This document shows, piece after piece, positions 8,931 through 16,091 of a stretch of DNA of 64,000 nt; positions within the stretch are counted from its first letter, which is position 1; every line of letters begins with the position of its first letter. This DNA is from Clostridiales bacterium (GTDB lineage Bacteria > Bacillota > Clostridia > Oscillospirales > CAG-272), in contig JAAYHB010000021.1 in assembly GCA_012727435.1 (NCBI GenBank), positions 311,918 to 375,917 of the forward strand, given 5' to 3'. The notes under the pieces were generated by a model, which was not told the DNA's origin, did not search any database, and saw only the letters and a program-made list of their open reading frames with translations. A program made the translations under genes and the position numbers.

Positions 8931-8967
8931 AAAAACTCGGCCATAATACCCATTTTGGCCGGTTTTT
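8931..8967 (-). terminator. Terminator after yerC
   Basis: On the minus strand an imperfect hairpin AAAAACCGGCC...GGCCGAGTTTTT follows the YerC stop codon. Confidence 0.7.
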
Positions 8968-8987
8968 CAGAAATTTATCCCTTTATG

Positions 8988-9290
8988 CTACCTGCGCTTT
9001 TCAAGCTTCTCAAGTTTTTCGAGCACGTTGAGATAGCCGTCGCTGCCGTATTTGAGGCAGCGGTTGACCCGGCTGATGGTTGCGGTGCTGAGTCCGGTCT
9101 TCTGGGCGATTTCCGAATAAATGTGGTTTTCGTACAACATTTTTGCCGCCTGCATCCTCCGCGACATTTCCTGCAGTTCGGATACCGTGCACAGGTCCTC
9201 AAAAAAGTTATAGCACTCCTCAATCGTCTCAAGCGTAAGTATTGCCCTGAACAGGAAATCAAGCTTTTCGTCTCTGATCTTGTTCTTCAT
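8988..9290 (-). CDS. yerC: YerC/YecD family TrpR-related regulator
   Basis: A 100-residue helical protein with the TrpR-like fold: 'ECYNFFEDLCTVSELQEMSRRMQAAKML' followed by the helix-turn-helix 'YSEIAQKTGLSTATISRVNRCL'. The family (YerC/YecD) is widespread in Firmicutes and resembles the Trp repressor, but its ligand and targets are not established. Length agrees with the family. The C-terminus is a Lys/Leu/Glu-rich helix. It is flanked by a terminator and is probably monocistronic. Function beyond DNA binding is unknown. Confidence 0.88.
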   Translation of the reverse strand: MKNKIRDEKLDFLFRAILTLETIEECYNFFEDLCTVSELQEMSRRMQAAKMLYENHIYSEIAQKTGLSTATISRVNRCLKYGSDGYLNVLEKLEKLEKRR

Positions 9291-9428
9291 CTCGCCTCTC
9301 CTCGCCTGACATGCCGGCCAAAAGGCCGCTTATTTTTGCCGAGCTGGCAACCCCTTGTGTCTTGACTTATTTTAATACTTTTCCTGCTTAAAGTAAAGTG
9401 CTTTTTGTAATTTTCAGATAAGTCCGGC

Positions 9429-10856
9429 TCAGCCGGGCAGGTCCCCCTCTGCCGGGTCGAGGTCAAGCATGGGAATCAGTTTGTCGATATCTCCTGCTCC
9501 CATGATAACGACCTTATCCCCGGGCAGAAGATGGTTTACAAGAAAGGCGGCGGTTTTCTCCATGCTGTCCATATACTCTGCCTTGTCCCCGATTGCGGCG
9601 GCGAGTTTCTTTGAGCTCACTCCGTAGTCCTCCGATCCCCGCGCGGCATATATGTCTGTGACAAGGACGCGGTCGGCATACCCAAAGGCGGCGGCAAAGT
9701 CGTCAAACAGCGCGGCGGTTCGGCTGTATGTGTGGGGCTGGAAGACGCAGATAAGCTCGCCCCCCGTGCCCATATTTGCCAGACTTTCGAGCGAGGCGCG
9801 TATCTCGGTCGGATGGTGGGCGTAATCACTGAATATTACTGCCCCCTTCATTATGCCGACACGCTCAAGCCGCCGTTTTGCGCCGGTGAAGGCCTGCAGC
9901 CCCGCGGCAATTTTGTCGGCCCCGATTCCGCACAAATCGGCCACAGCCGCGGCTGCCAGCGCGTTGTAGACATTGTGTACGCCGGGCACCGACAGCGAGG
10001 CGCGGCAGAAGAAGGTGTCGTACTTCATCAGGTCAAAGCTGCAAAAGCCGTTTTCCCTCACTATATTGGCCGCCCGGAATACCGCGTCGGGGCTGTGGAT
10101 TCCGAAGGTGATTGTATTCATTCTAGCGCGCGACACCACCTCGCGCACCTTCTCGTCGTCGGCGTTGGCCACAAGAAAGCCCTGTGGCGCGGCAATGCGG
10201 GCAAACTTCACGAAAGAGTCTTTTATCTGTTCAATACCCGAAAAATAATCGAGGTGCTCGGGTTCTATATTGAGTACAACCGCGATGTTGGGGTTGAAAT
10301 CGAGGAAGGAGTCCATGTACTCGCAGGCCTCGAATATGAAATTTTCGGTCCCGCCGATGCGGTAGGCTCCGTTCATCGAGGTCATCTCGGCGCCAGACAT
10401 GACGGTCGGGTCGGCGCCGGCCTCCATGAAGACCTGCGCGCACATGGTGGTGCAGGTGCTCTTTCCGTGCATGCCCGAGATGCCTATCCGGTTTTTGTAC
10501 CCGGTCATGAGATACCCGAGGTAATCTGCCCGCGAAATAAGGGGCAGTTCCGCGGCGGCGGCCGCCGCGTATTCGGGGTTTTCGGGGGGGATGGCGACCG
10601 TGTAGACTATGACGTCGTAGCCGGCTATGTTTTCGGCGTCGTGCCGGTATTTTATTTCGATTCCTTCGTTCTCAAGCCGGCGGGTGAGCTCGCTTTCGGT
10701 TCGGTCCGAGCCGCCGGTGCGGTAGCTGGCAACATGGGTCAGGTGGGCCAGCGATGACATGTTTATCCCGCCGATCCCGATGAAAAAGACAGACTTGGCC
10801 TCCTTCATCCATTCACCGATGCGCCGGGGGCCGAAGTGCGTGTTTTCAGTCAGCAT
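9429..10856 (-). CDS. murC: UDP-N-acetylmuramate--L-alanine ligase
   Basis: A 475-residue cytoplasmic Mur ligase that adds L-Ala to UDP-MurNAc, the first peptide step of peptidoglycan synthesis. The N-terminal Rossmann part has 'VFFIGIGGINMSSLAHL'. The ATP loop is GMHGKSTCTTM, so the usual GTHGKT-type loop carries Met and Ser substitutions that keep the Gly, His and Lys. The central 'NIEPEHLDYF' and the C-terminal 'FSDYAHHPTEI' and 'FQPHTYSRT' motifs are all present. The ATG has an AAAGGA ribosome site 6 bases upstream. It stands alone rather than in a division cluster. A CATATACT octamer lies about 45 bases upstream. Confidence 0.95.
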   Translation of the reverse strand: MLTENTHFGPRRIGEWMKEAKSVFFIGIGGINMSSLAHLTHVASYRTGGSDRTESELTRRLENEGIEIKYRHDAENIAGYDVIVYTVAIPPENPEYAAAAAAELPLISRADYLGYLMTGYKNRIGISGMHGKSTCTTMCAQVFMEAGADPTVMSGAEMTSMNGAYRIGGTENFIFEACEYMDSFLDFNPNIAVVLNIEPEHLDYFSGIEQIKDSFVKFARIAAPQGFLVANADDEKVREVVSRARMNTITFGIHSPDAVFRAANIVRENGFCSFDLMKYDTFFCRASLSVPGVHNVYNALAAAAVADLCGIGADKIAAGLQAFTGAKRRLERVGIMKGAVIFSDYAHHPTEIRASLESLANMGTGGELICVFQPHTYSRTAALFDDFAAAFGYADRVLVTDIYAARGSEDYGVSSKKLAAAIGDKAEYMDSMEKTAAFLVNHLLPGDKVVIMGAGDIDKLIPMLDLDPAEGDLPG

Positions 10857-11164
10857 ATGGGTTCCTTTCAGAGTCGCAATTTGGGCAGGCCTGTTTTTTC
10901 AGTATATGGACCGGGATAATTATCAGTTCTGATGATTTTATCCCAACCCCGAGAACCGGTGCGGCCAGAACCTGCCCGCAGCCCTCACCGGCAATTTTCA
11001 GTTTTCACAGAAAAGTTTACTTTTCTTTGAATAACCGTCACAATGATATTCTATACTAATACTCGTAGGTTGGTTATTTATGCAATGTCTGACACCGTCC
11101 CGTCGGGACCAATCATCTCACGGGCACAGCAAATTCGCAAGCCGCGATTCGACAGGAGGTAAGT
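10857..11164. other. Divergent intergenic region between murC and spoVG
   Basis: No gene is visible. It holds the upstream regions of both genes: a CATATACT octamer on the minus strand (10901-10908) ahead of murC, the spoVG promoter region (11007-11057), and a spoVG leader of about 110 bases with a short CCGTCCCGTCGGGACC palindrome (11094-11110) and a strong AGGAGGT ribosome site. Confidence 0.6.
11007..11032 (+). promoter_or_regulatory. Possible sigma-H-type promoter of spoVG
   Basis: ACAGAAAAG, 10-bp gap, TTTGAAT resembles the sigma-H pair (AGGA-like and GAAT) but has three mismatches and a spacing one short. A sigma-A reading TTGAAT-N19-TATACT (11027-11057) overlaps it. B. subtilis spoVG is the classic sigma-H gene, which raises the prior. 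Confidence 0.35.
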
Positions 11165-11491
11165 ATGCAGATTACGGACATCAAAGTAAGAAAGCTGTTT
11201 AGTGACGGCCCCATGAAGGCAATTGTATCGGTGACATTTGACAGCCAGCTTGCTGTACATGACATTAAGGTCATCCATGCGCGCGATAAGTACTTTATCG
11301 TCATGCCCAGCCGCAAGAATCCCGACGACACCTACCGGGATATCGTACATCCCATCAACTCCCAGTTCCGCTCGGTGCTTGAATCGGCCGTGATCGAAGC
11401 ATATCAGGCCGAGCTGAAGAACGCCGAAGCCAAAGCAGAAGCCACAGCAGACACAGCCGACGCTGTTCCCAACACTCCGTCGGTTGTCTGA
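11165..11491 (+). CDS. spoVG: SpoVG regulator
   Basis: A 108-residue protein. The first 85 residues match SpoVG closely: 'MQITDIKVRKL', 'MKAIVSVTFDSQLAVHDIKVI', 'FIVMPSRKNPDDTYRDIVHPIN' and 'FRSVLESAVIEAY'. The C-terminal tail is an Ala/Glu/Thr-rich extension. SpoVG is a small dimeric nucleic-acid-binding protein that affects sporulation, cell-division and virulence genes in Firmicutes. It has a near-perfect AGGAGGTAAGTATG start and its own terminator just downstream. Its presence supports a spore-forming host. The neighbours (murC, a phosphoesterase) run the other way. Confidence 0.97.
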   Translation: MQITDIKVRKLFSDGPMKAIVSVTFDSQLAVHDIKVIHARDKYFIVMPSRKNPDDTYRDIVHPINSQFRSVLESAVIEAYQAELKNAEAKAEATADTADAVPNTPSVV

Positions 11492-11503
11492 TAAAATATG
11501 GCG

Positions 11504-11532
11504 GCACTCCCATCCGGGGAGTGCTTTTTTTT
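11504..11532 (+). terminator. spoVG terminator
   Basis: GCACTCCC...GGGGAGTGC stem followed by eight T residues. Confidence 0.9.
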
Positions 11533-11604
11533 CGGGGGTTCTACCCCCGGACCCCCGCTTAAGGAACTTTTTTGAAAAAAAGTTCCTTAAGAATCTTCAA
11601 AAAA
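11533..11604. repeat. Palindromic 3'-end repeat, copy 1
   Basis: Contains 'CCCCCGCTTAAGGAAC' followed by TTTTTTGAAAAAAAGTTCC and 'TTCAAAAAACTT'. It is the reverse orientation of copies at 33893 and 51607 and lies between spoVG and the convergent phosphoesterase gene. Confidence 0.75.
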
Positions 11605-11674
11605 CTTATAACCTTATATGATGCCGGATTATCAGTCACTCTAACCCGTGTGATGCGGTCGGTGAATACCGCCC

Positions 11675-12181
11675 TCAAAACTCGCCCCAGCTGAGAAGGA
11701 TTTCGCCCCGCCTTATCTCTATTATTCCGAACGAGGCGTCGCGGTATCCCCCGGCAGAGCCGGGATTGAAAAGCCAAAGCGGCTTTTTTGTTTCCATATT
11801 CCCGAGCCGGGTTCCGGCGGGGATATACTCTTCGAATTTTTTATGCGTATGCCCGAAAAGCAGGATATCTGCGCCGGCCTCGGCCGCATGCCGCGCGGCG
11901 GGCTCAGTCCCCGCCTTGACCCGATATGCATGTCCGTGCATCATCATAATCCCGACGCCGTCAAGGTTTATAAGCCTTTCTTCGGGCGCACCGAAAAAAC
12001 CGAAGACATCGCAGTTGCCGCGCACCGCAAGTACCGGCACATCCCCGGTGTCGCAGCGCGAGAGGTCGGCAAGTCCGTCCCCGAGAAAAAGGAGCATATC
12101 GGGCGGCGGTATCTGGCGGGAGAGCGCCGCCTTTATCCTATCCGGGCGGCCGTGTGTGTCTGACAAAACCAGAATTCTCAT
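11675..12181 (-). CDS. YfcE/MJ0936-family metallophosphoesterase
   Basis: A 168-residue calcineurin-like phosphoesterase. The metal ligands are all visible in order: 'LSDTHG' near the N-terminus, 'LFLGDGLADL', 'VRGNCD', 'MMHGHAY' and 'LFGHTHK', followed by the typical 'NPGSAG'. The length is standard for the YfcE/MJ0936 family, which hydrolyses phosphodiesters in vitro with divalent metals; the physiological substrate is generally unknown. Its start overlaps the stop of the upstream lipid-kinase gene by 4 bases, so the two are translationally coupled. Confidence 0.9.
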   Translation of the reverse strand: MRILVLSDTHGRPDRIKAALSRQIPPPDMLLFLGDGLADLSRCDTGDVPVLAVRGNCDVFGFFGAPEERLINLDGVGIMMMHGHAYRVKAGTEPAARHAAEAGADILLFGHTHKKFEEYIPAGTRLGNMETKKPLWLFNPGSAGGYRDASFGIIEIRRGEILLSWGEF

Positions 12182-13119
12182 GGCTCAAAAGGCGGCGGCT
12201 CGATTACCTCACAGCCGGCCGGCAGGCAGAATCTCAGCGCGCCGGGTCTTGTGCTGACAGATAATTTATCACACTCGACCAGCTCGCCGTCAATACTGAC
12301 ACTCCGGACCCCGCAGAAGTCTACCTCAAGGCTTTTGCATTTTTTATACTCGACGATTTTGTCAATCCCCTTCTTTTGCAGGTAGGTCCCGTCCTTATAT
12401 GAGCTAAGCAGCGATAGGAAGGTCAGCCTTGACACGTTTCTGATAAAGGCAACGTCGAGCAGGCCGTCTCTGATGCTCGCGTACGGGCCCGAATGGAACC
12501 CCCCGCCGCAATAGGCGCTGTTGCCGATGCAGACAAGAAGCAGGTCCTTTTTCTGAGTCTCTCCGCCGACAACAGATACACTCATCTTTACTCCGGGCTT
12601 GTTGATAAGCTCGATAAGGGCGCCCAGCAAATACGCCGCCTTGACGGGTACCATCGGATTGCGTTTGATGCGCAGCACTCTCTTTACCACCTCGGCGTCA
12701 AAGCCCGAGTTAAGCGTTGTGGTGGCAAGTTTCCGGTTATATTCTATGAGGTCAAGCCCGACAATGCGCCCCCCGACCTGAGCGGCGATGTCAAGAAAAT
12801 GCTCGCGGCAGGTGAAGCTCCGGACAAAGTCGTTGCCGGTCCCGGTGGGTATGACCCCAACAGATGCGCCTGGGTATCCGGCAGCCCCGTTTGCCACCTC
12901 GTTTAAAGTGCCGTCCCCGCCGCAGGCGTAAAAGCGGAGCTCGCCGGAAGCTTCCCCACAGGTGCGCCTAATGTAGTCCTCGGCGTCGCCGATTCCTTTT
13001 GTATAATAGATTTCATAGTCCACACCCTGCCGGTCGCAGTATGCCCGGATGTCGCCGTCAATCGAGCGGAACAGCTTCCCTTTGCCGGCGGCGGGATTAA
13101 TTAAAAAACAATGCTTCAT
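12178..13119 (-). CDS. Diacylglycerol/lipid kinase family protein
   Basis: A 313-residue soluble lipid kinase of the DagK/YegS/BmrU family. The nucleotide signature 'ACGGDGTLNEVANG' lies near residue 70, followed by 'VIPTGTGNDFVRSF'. The C-terminal half has 'CIGNSAYCGGGFHSGPYASIRDGLLDV' and 'VDFCGVRSVSIDGE', typical of this fold. Such enzymes phosphorylate diacylglycerol or related lipids at the membrane face. It is first in a two-gene unit with the phosphoesterase and has its own promoter at 13225-13253. Confidence 0.9.
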   Translation of the reverse strand: MKHCFLINPAAGKGKLFRSIDGDIRAYCDRQGVDYEIYYTKGIGDAEDYIRRTCGEASGELRFYACGGDGTLNEVANGAAGYPGASVGVIPTGTGNDFVRSFTCREHFLDIAAQVGGRIVGLDLIEYNRKLATTTLNSGFDAEVVKRVLRIKRNPMVPVKAAYLLGALIELINKPGVKMSVSVVGGETQKKDLLLVCIGNSAYCGGGFHSGPYASIRDGLLDVAFIRNVSRLTFLSLLSSYKDGTYLQKKGIDKIVEYKKCKSLEVDFCGVRSVSIDGELVECDKLSVSTRPGALRFCLPAGCEVIEPPPFEP

Positions 13120-13224
13120 TTGTACCTCTGCCGCAGTGCGGCCGCCCTTTCGTTGCCGGTTCGGTTCCGGAGAGCTCCGGCTGCTCTTAGCATCACTTTG
13201 CGTGCCGGATGTCCGGTATGCCTT

Positions 13225-13253
13225 ATTTTATCATAAATTGTGAGAGTTGTCCA
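13225..13253 (-). promoter_or_regulatory. Sigma-A promoter for the lipid kinase
   Basis: On the minus strand: TGGACA, 17-bp spacer, TAAAAT. Confidence 0.6.
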
Positions 13254-13302
13254 TATATCAGATAGTTTTTCAGGAGGCGGCGCGCTTTTTGCGTTGCCTT
13301 TT

Positions 13303-13330
13303 GTCATTATTCGTGAATACTTCATATACT
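13303..13330 (+). promoter_or_regulatory. Candidate promoter of the small-gene trio (sigma-E-like or sigma-A)
   Basis: GTCATTAT, 12 bases, CATATACT resembles a mother-cell sigma-E promoter (GTCATATT-like and CATACANT-like). The same bases can also be read as a sigma-A promoter TTGTCA-N18-TATACT, so the assignment is ambiguous. Confidence 0.4.
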
Positions 13331-13425
13331 GTCGGTGACAGGCGAAAAATCCGGCAGAGTCGGGTTGGCTGCACGCCCTGCGGCGCGGTTTGTCAAGGCT
13401 AAGAAACGCAAAATCGGAGGTATAT

Positions 13426-13653
13426 ATGCAACTTGATAGAGATGCGGTTGAGCGTCTGCTCGGGATGAACGACACTCAGCTTAAATTCCTGATAAAAAAA
13501 CTGGCCACCGAGGCCGGGCTCGATCTTTCTGCTTTTAATATAAGTTCAAATGACATCTCGTCGCTCAGGAACGCGCTTGCCAAGGCGTCTGATGAGGACA
13601 TAGCAAAGGCGGCCGAGCAGCTTTCGCGGCTGAAGAAAAGGAGAGAAACCTGA
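13426..13653 (+). CDS. Small helical protein of unknown function (trio gene 1)
   Basis: The protein is 75 residues if started at 13426, where a clear GGAGG site lies 6 bases before the ATG. The earlier ATG in the ORF track (13390) has no such site. The sequence is mostly helical and charged: 'VERLLGMNDTQLKFLIKKLATEAGLDLSAF' followed by 'LRNALAKASDEDIAKAAEQLSRLKKRR'. I do not recognise a named family. It ends one base before the next gene, which points to co-translation with it. Placement in front of two more clostridial-type small genes suggests a shared, possibly sporulation-related role. This is inference only. Confidence 0.75.
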   Translation: MQLDRDAVERLLGMNDTQLKFLIKKLATEAGLDLSAFNISSNDISSLRNALAKASDEDIAKAAEQLSRLKKRRET

Positions 13654-13654
13654 C

Positions 13655-14137
13655 ATGGACGAAGCTAAAAATACCGACAGGGAAGAAAAAGGGGCCGAGG
13701 GGAATCTCGGCGGCATTTTGGACTCCATGCTAAAGAACCCCGAGCTGATACAGAAAATTTCAGGCGTGTTGTCGGGCCTGAACAACCAGGAAAGCCCGCC
13801 CGCAGACTCCCGGGCTGCTGAGAGCGGGGATGACGTAGAAATCCCGGCTTCATCGCCCGATACAGACGAGCTCTCGAAAAAGCTCTCGGCACTCCTTGAG
13901 AACAAGGAGCTCATGGCAGCCCTGCCGGGCATATTGTCGGGACTGAGGCCGCCGGGTCCGGCGGGTCATGGCGGACATCACCACGGACATCACGGACATC
14001 ACCATAAACCCGGGGCCGATAAAAAAATAGCGCTGATGTGCGCACTCAAACCCTACCTGAGCGGGCGCCGGCGCGAAATGATCGATTACCTGATAAAGGT
14101 AAACAAGCTCAGCGACATCTTTCATTCCCTTACATGA
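13655..14137 (+). CDS. His-rich protein of unknown function (trio gene 2)
   Basis: A 160-residue protein. It carries two similar helical segments: 'GILDSMLKNPELIQKISGVLSGL' (about 20-42) and 'LSALLENKELMAALPGILSGL' (about 72-92), so the protein contains an internal duplication. Between the second copy and the C-terminal helix lies a His-rich tract (HGGHHHGHHGHHH) that could bind metal. The last 35 residues (MCALKPYLSGRRREMIDYLIKVNKL) form a basic amphipathic helix pair. The same 'LKPYLS..R..MID' pattern is common in small clostridial proteins of unknown function. No enzyme motif is present. It lies directly after trio gene 1. Confidence 0.75.
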   Translation: MDEAKNTDREEKGAEGNLGGILDSMLKNPELIQKISGVLSGLNNQESPPADSRAAESGDDVEIPASSPDTDELSKKLSALLENKELMAALPGILSGLRPPGPAGHGGHHHGHHGHHHKPGADKKIALMCALKPYLSGRRREMIDYLIKVNKLSDIFHSLT

Positions 14138-14177
14138 CCCGGCCGGCGCGGGACTGACGAAAGGAGATGACCGGAAA

Positions 14178-14744
14178 ATGTATATAAGAGAACAGGGGCC
14201 GAAAGACAGTCCGGATATCAGGCTGCCCGACAATTACAGCGGTACCGCCTTCCGCGGCGGCATGAGGCACCCGCCAGAAGCAATTGCGCTGCCGCCCGGC
14301 CTTTTGTCCGACGAGGGCGCGAAATACTCAAAAGATATCCCTCCAAGACAGCCGCGCAGCTACATAAAGAAGGTGCCGCCCGAGCGGGACCTGCCGTCCG
14401 TGGAGCAACCCGGCACAGAGGACGTGAAAAAATCCTCCTTCCCGGATGCAGGTGAGGCAAGGCCGGTTCATGAGGAACCCGAACCGAGAGGAGATCTTGA
14501 GGTCGAACACAAGCCCTCGCACAGTGAGCAGGAGGGCCATCCGGTTGCGGCCTGTGAGAAGCCCAATCCCAAAAACCCGCTCAAGGGGCTTTTCTCCTCA
14601 ATTGTGCCTCCGGGGTTCGGGAAGCACGGGGAAGGGGAGTTCGGTTTTGAGGAATTATTGCTGATCGGCCTTATCCTGCTGCTATCCCAGAGCGACGCCG
14701 ACAACGATATCCTCCTTTTGCTTGCCCTCCTTTTGTTTTGCTAA
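14178..14744 (+). CDS. Protein with acidic/hydrophobic C-terminal tail (trio gene 3)
   Basis: A 188-residue protein of unknown function. Residues 1-150 are Pro-, Glu- and Arg-rich and look disordered. The last 35 residues alternate Leu-rich blocks with an acidic turn: 'FGFEELLLIGLILLLSQSDADND' then 'ILLLLALLLFC'. This tail, two short Leu blocks around an Asp-rich loop, recurs in small proteins of spore-forming Clostridia and may insert into a membrane. A GGAGATG site lies before the ATG. It ends the trio, and the next gene has its own promoter. Confidence 0.75.
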   Translation: MYIREQGPKDSPDIRLPDNYSGTAFRGGMRHPPEAIALPPGLLSDEGAKYSKDIPPRQPRSYIKKVPPERDLPSVEQPGTEDVKKSSFPDAGEARPVHEEPEPRGDLEVEHKPSHSEQEGHPVAACEKPNPKNPLKGLFSSIVPPGFGKHGEGEFGFEELLLIGLILLLSQSDADNDILLLLALLLFC

Positions 14745-14766
14745 ATAATGCCTCCGCCCTGCCCGG

Positions 14767-14795
14767 TTGACAAACTCCGCCACGAATGATATACT
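14767..14795 (+). promoter_or_regulatory. Sigma-A promoter for the membrane protein at 14830
   Basis: TTGACA, 17-bp spacer, TATACT. The -35 box contains the TTG that the ORF track uses as a start, which rules that start out. Confidence 0.85.
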
Positions 14796-14829
14796 TGACG
14801 CAAACAAATCAGGGGGGCGGAGGCCGGGA

Positions 14830-15291
14830 ATGAAAAACAGGGTGGCGAAAATAATCCTTGAGATGTTGCGTCACCACATGAGCGCGTACGTGCTGGTGAC
14901 GCTTATAAATATTATACTCATCTCGCAAGGGGCCGGCACAAACCTGTATTTTTCAGCCTTTTTACCCCGGTTTGTCACAACCTATGCATATTACCGTGCC
15001 GGAAATCTTTCATACCCCGCTGTTATACCGGCAGGCATTTTGACAGCCTTGCTTTTTCTTTCGCTCTTTGCGCTTTGCGTCGTGTTCTCATATCGGGCCG
15101 CCGGCTGGCTGCTCTGCGGTGCCGGCCTTGTCGCCGCCGATACTGCTGTTATTATATGGTGGTCTGTCTGGCTCAGGGATTCCGGATATATTCCCGAAAT
15201 CCTCATCAACCTCTGGGTTATAATGGCACTCGTTGCCGGATATGTTGTGGCAATTTATCTGCAGGGGCGCCGCCCCCGAACCCACGCTTAG
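14830..15291 (+). CDS. Small integral membrane protein, unknown function
   Basis: The start is set at 14830 because GGAGG lies 5-6 bases upstream and the earlier TTG at 14767 falls inside the promoter. The 153-residue product has about four hydrophobic segments: 'AYVLVTLINIILISQG', 'VIPAGILTALLFLSLFALCVVF', 'AGWLLCGAGLVAADTAVIIWW' and 'ILINLWVIMALVAGYVVAIYL'. No family is recognised. The final residues GRRPRTHA and the stop are encoded by the left arm of a dispersed repeat, so the native C-terminus may have been replaced by repeat insertion. Confidence 0.7.
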   Translation: MKNRVAKIILEMLRHHMSAYVLVTLINIILISQGAGTNLYFSAFLPRFVTTYAYYRAGNLSYPAVIPAGILTALLFLSLFALCVVFSYRAAGWLLCGAGLVAADTAVIIWWSVWLRDSGYIPEILINLWVIMALVAGYVVAIYLQGRRPRTHA

Positions 15292-15360
15292 ACCCTTTTT
15301 GAAAAAAGGGTCTAGGAACCCAAAAACTTTCAATGCGCGGGGCCTTGCCCCACACCCCAC
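15263..15360. repeat. Palindromic 3'-end repeat, copy 2
   Basis: GGGCGCCGCCCCCGAACCCACGCTT, then the AGACCCTTTTTGAAAAAAGGGTCT palindrome, 'CCAAAAACTTT' and a GCGGGGCCTTGCCCCACACC arm. Same orientation as copy 1. It overlaps the 3' end of the gene at 14830. Confidence 0.8.
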
Positions 15361-15429
15361 TTCAAAACCTTTCTGAACCATGAGCTTAAAAAGCAGCGCG
15401 GGCGATCATGGATCGCCCCCGGCCTATAA

Positions 15430-15469
15430 AACCGTGAAGGGGAACGGTTGACCGTTCCCCTTCACGGTT
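15430..15469. terminator. Bidirectional terminator
   Basis: An 18-bp perfect stem AACCGTGAAGGGGAACGG / CCGTTCCCCTTCACGGTT with T-rich flanks on the plus side. It ends immediately before the stop of the phosphoribosyltransferase gene. Confidence 0.9.
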
Positions 15470-15474
15470 GTTTT

Positions 15475-16032
15475 TTACTGAATCGGCTCACCGTCAGGTG
15501 TGAAGAGCGGCAGCTTTTCAAGATAAATCAAATCGTCTCGGGTCTGAGCATCACCCTCGGCAAGTATTGTCATCCTGCCGCATACGATGCCGCCGGCATG
15601 CTTTACCAGCTCCTCAATCGCCCGCATCGACTCGCCGGTCGAGACAACATCATCGACCACAAGGATTTTCTTTCCCCGCATAAGCTCGGCGTCGGCCGTG
15701 TCAAGGTAGAGGGTCTGTTCCCGCGCAGTGGTTATCGAGCGGACCGTAACCTCAAACACCCCGGTCATATAGAGTTTGGGTGCCTTTCTTGCCAGAAAGT
15801 ATTTTTGGTTCCCGGCCAGACGCGCCATCTCGTGGACCAGCGGTATGCCCTTTGCCTCGGCGGTGATCAGGTAATCATATTCGGGGGCGCGGGCAAGCAG
15901 CTCGCGCGCACAGGCTGTCGTCAGCTCGGGGTCGCCGAAGATGACAAAAGCGGCAATCGACAGCTTGTCGTTGAGCCGACATATGGGTAATGTGCGAGTG
16001 AGCCCCGCTACTTTAATGGTATAGCTTTTCAT
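15475..16032 (-). CDS. Purine-type phosphoribosyltransferase family protein
   Basis: A 185-residue protein. The start at 16032 (MKSYTIKV) is chosen because GGAGG is 9 bases upstream; the ORF-track start is a TTG directly behind that site. The PRPP-binding loop 'ILVVDDVVSTGESM' is intact near residue 125, and 'YDYLITAEAKGIPLVHEMAR' matches the adenine/xanthine phosphoribosyltransferase fold. It would transfer ribose-5-phosphate from PRPP to a base in purine salvage. It is more divergent than ordinary Apt, and the base cannot be chosen. It lies just downstream of thiI and probably shares its transcript. Confidence 0.8.
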   Translation of the reverse strand: MKSYTIKVAGLTRTLPICRLNDKLSIAAFVIFGDPELTTACARELLARAPEYDYLITAEAKGIPLVHEMARLAGNQKYFLARKAPKLYMTGVFEVTVRSITTAREQTLYLDTADAELMRGKKILVVDDVVSTGESMRAIEELVKHAGGIVCGRMTILAEGDAQTRDDLIYLEKLPLFTPDGEPIQ

Positions 16033-16091
16033 TATATTCAACCTCCGTCAAAAGCTGCAGCCCCAGACAAAGCGCCTGCGGTTGCGGTGCT

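Larger units (their letters stand above)
13120..13425. other. Divergent intergenic region with two promoters
   Basis: No gene is visible. It holds the lipid-kinase promoter on the minus strand and the promoter candidate for the small-gene trio on the plus strand, followed by a 95-base leader with a TGTCGGTGACA mini-palindrome. Confidence 0.6.

Noticed and set aside
9732-10757. 341-residue plus-strand ORF opposite murC
   Set aside because: Shadow of murC; no ribosome site and no recognisable domain, while every MurC motif is on the other strand.
14767-14829. Upstream TTG start for the membrane protein
   Set aside because: The TTG is part of the -35 box of a consensus promoter, so it cannot be transcribed.
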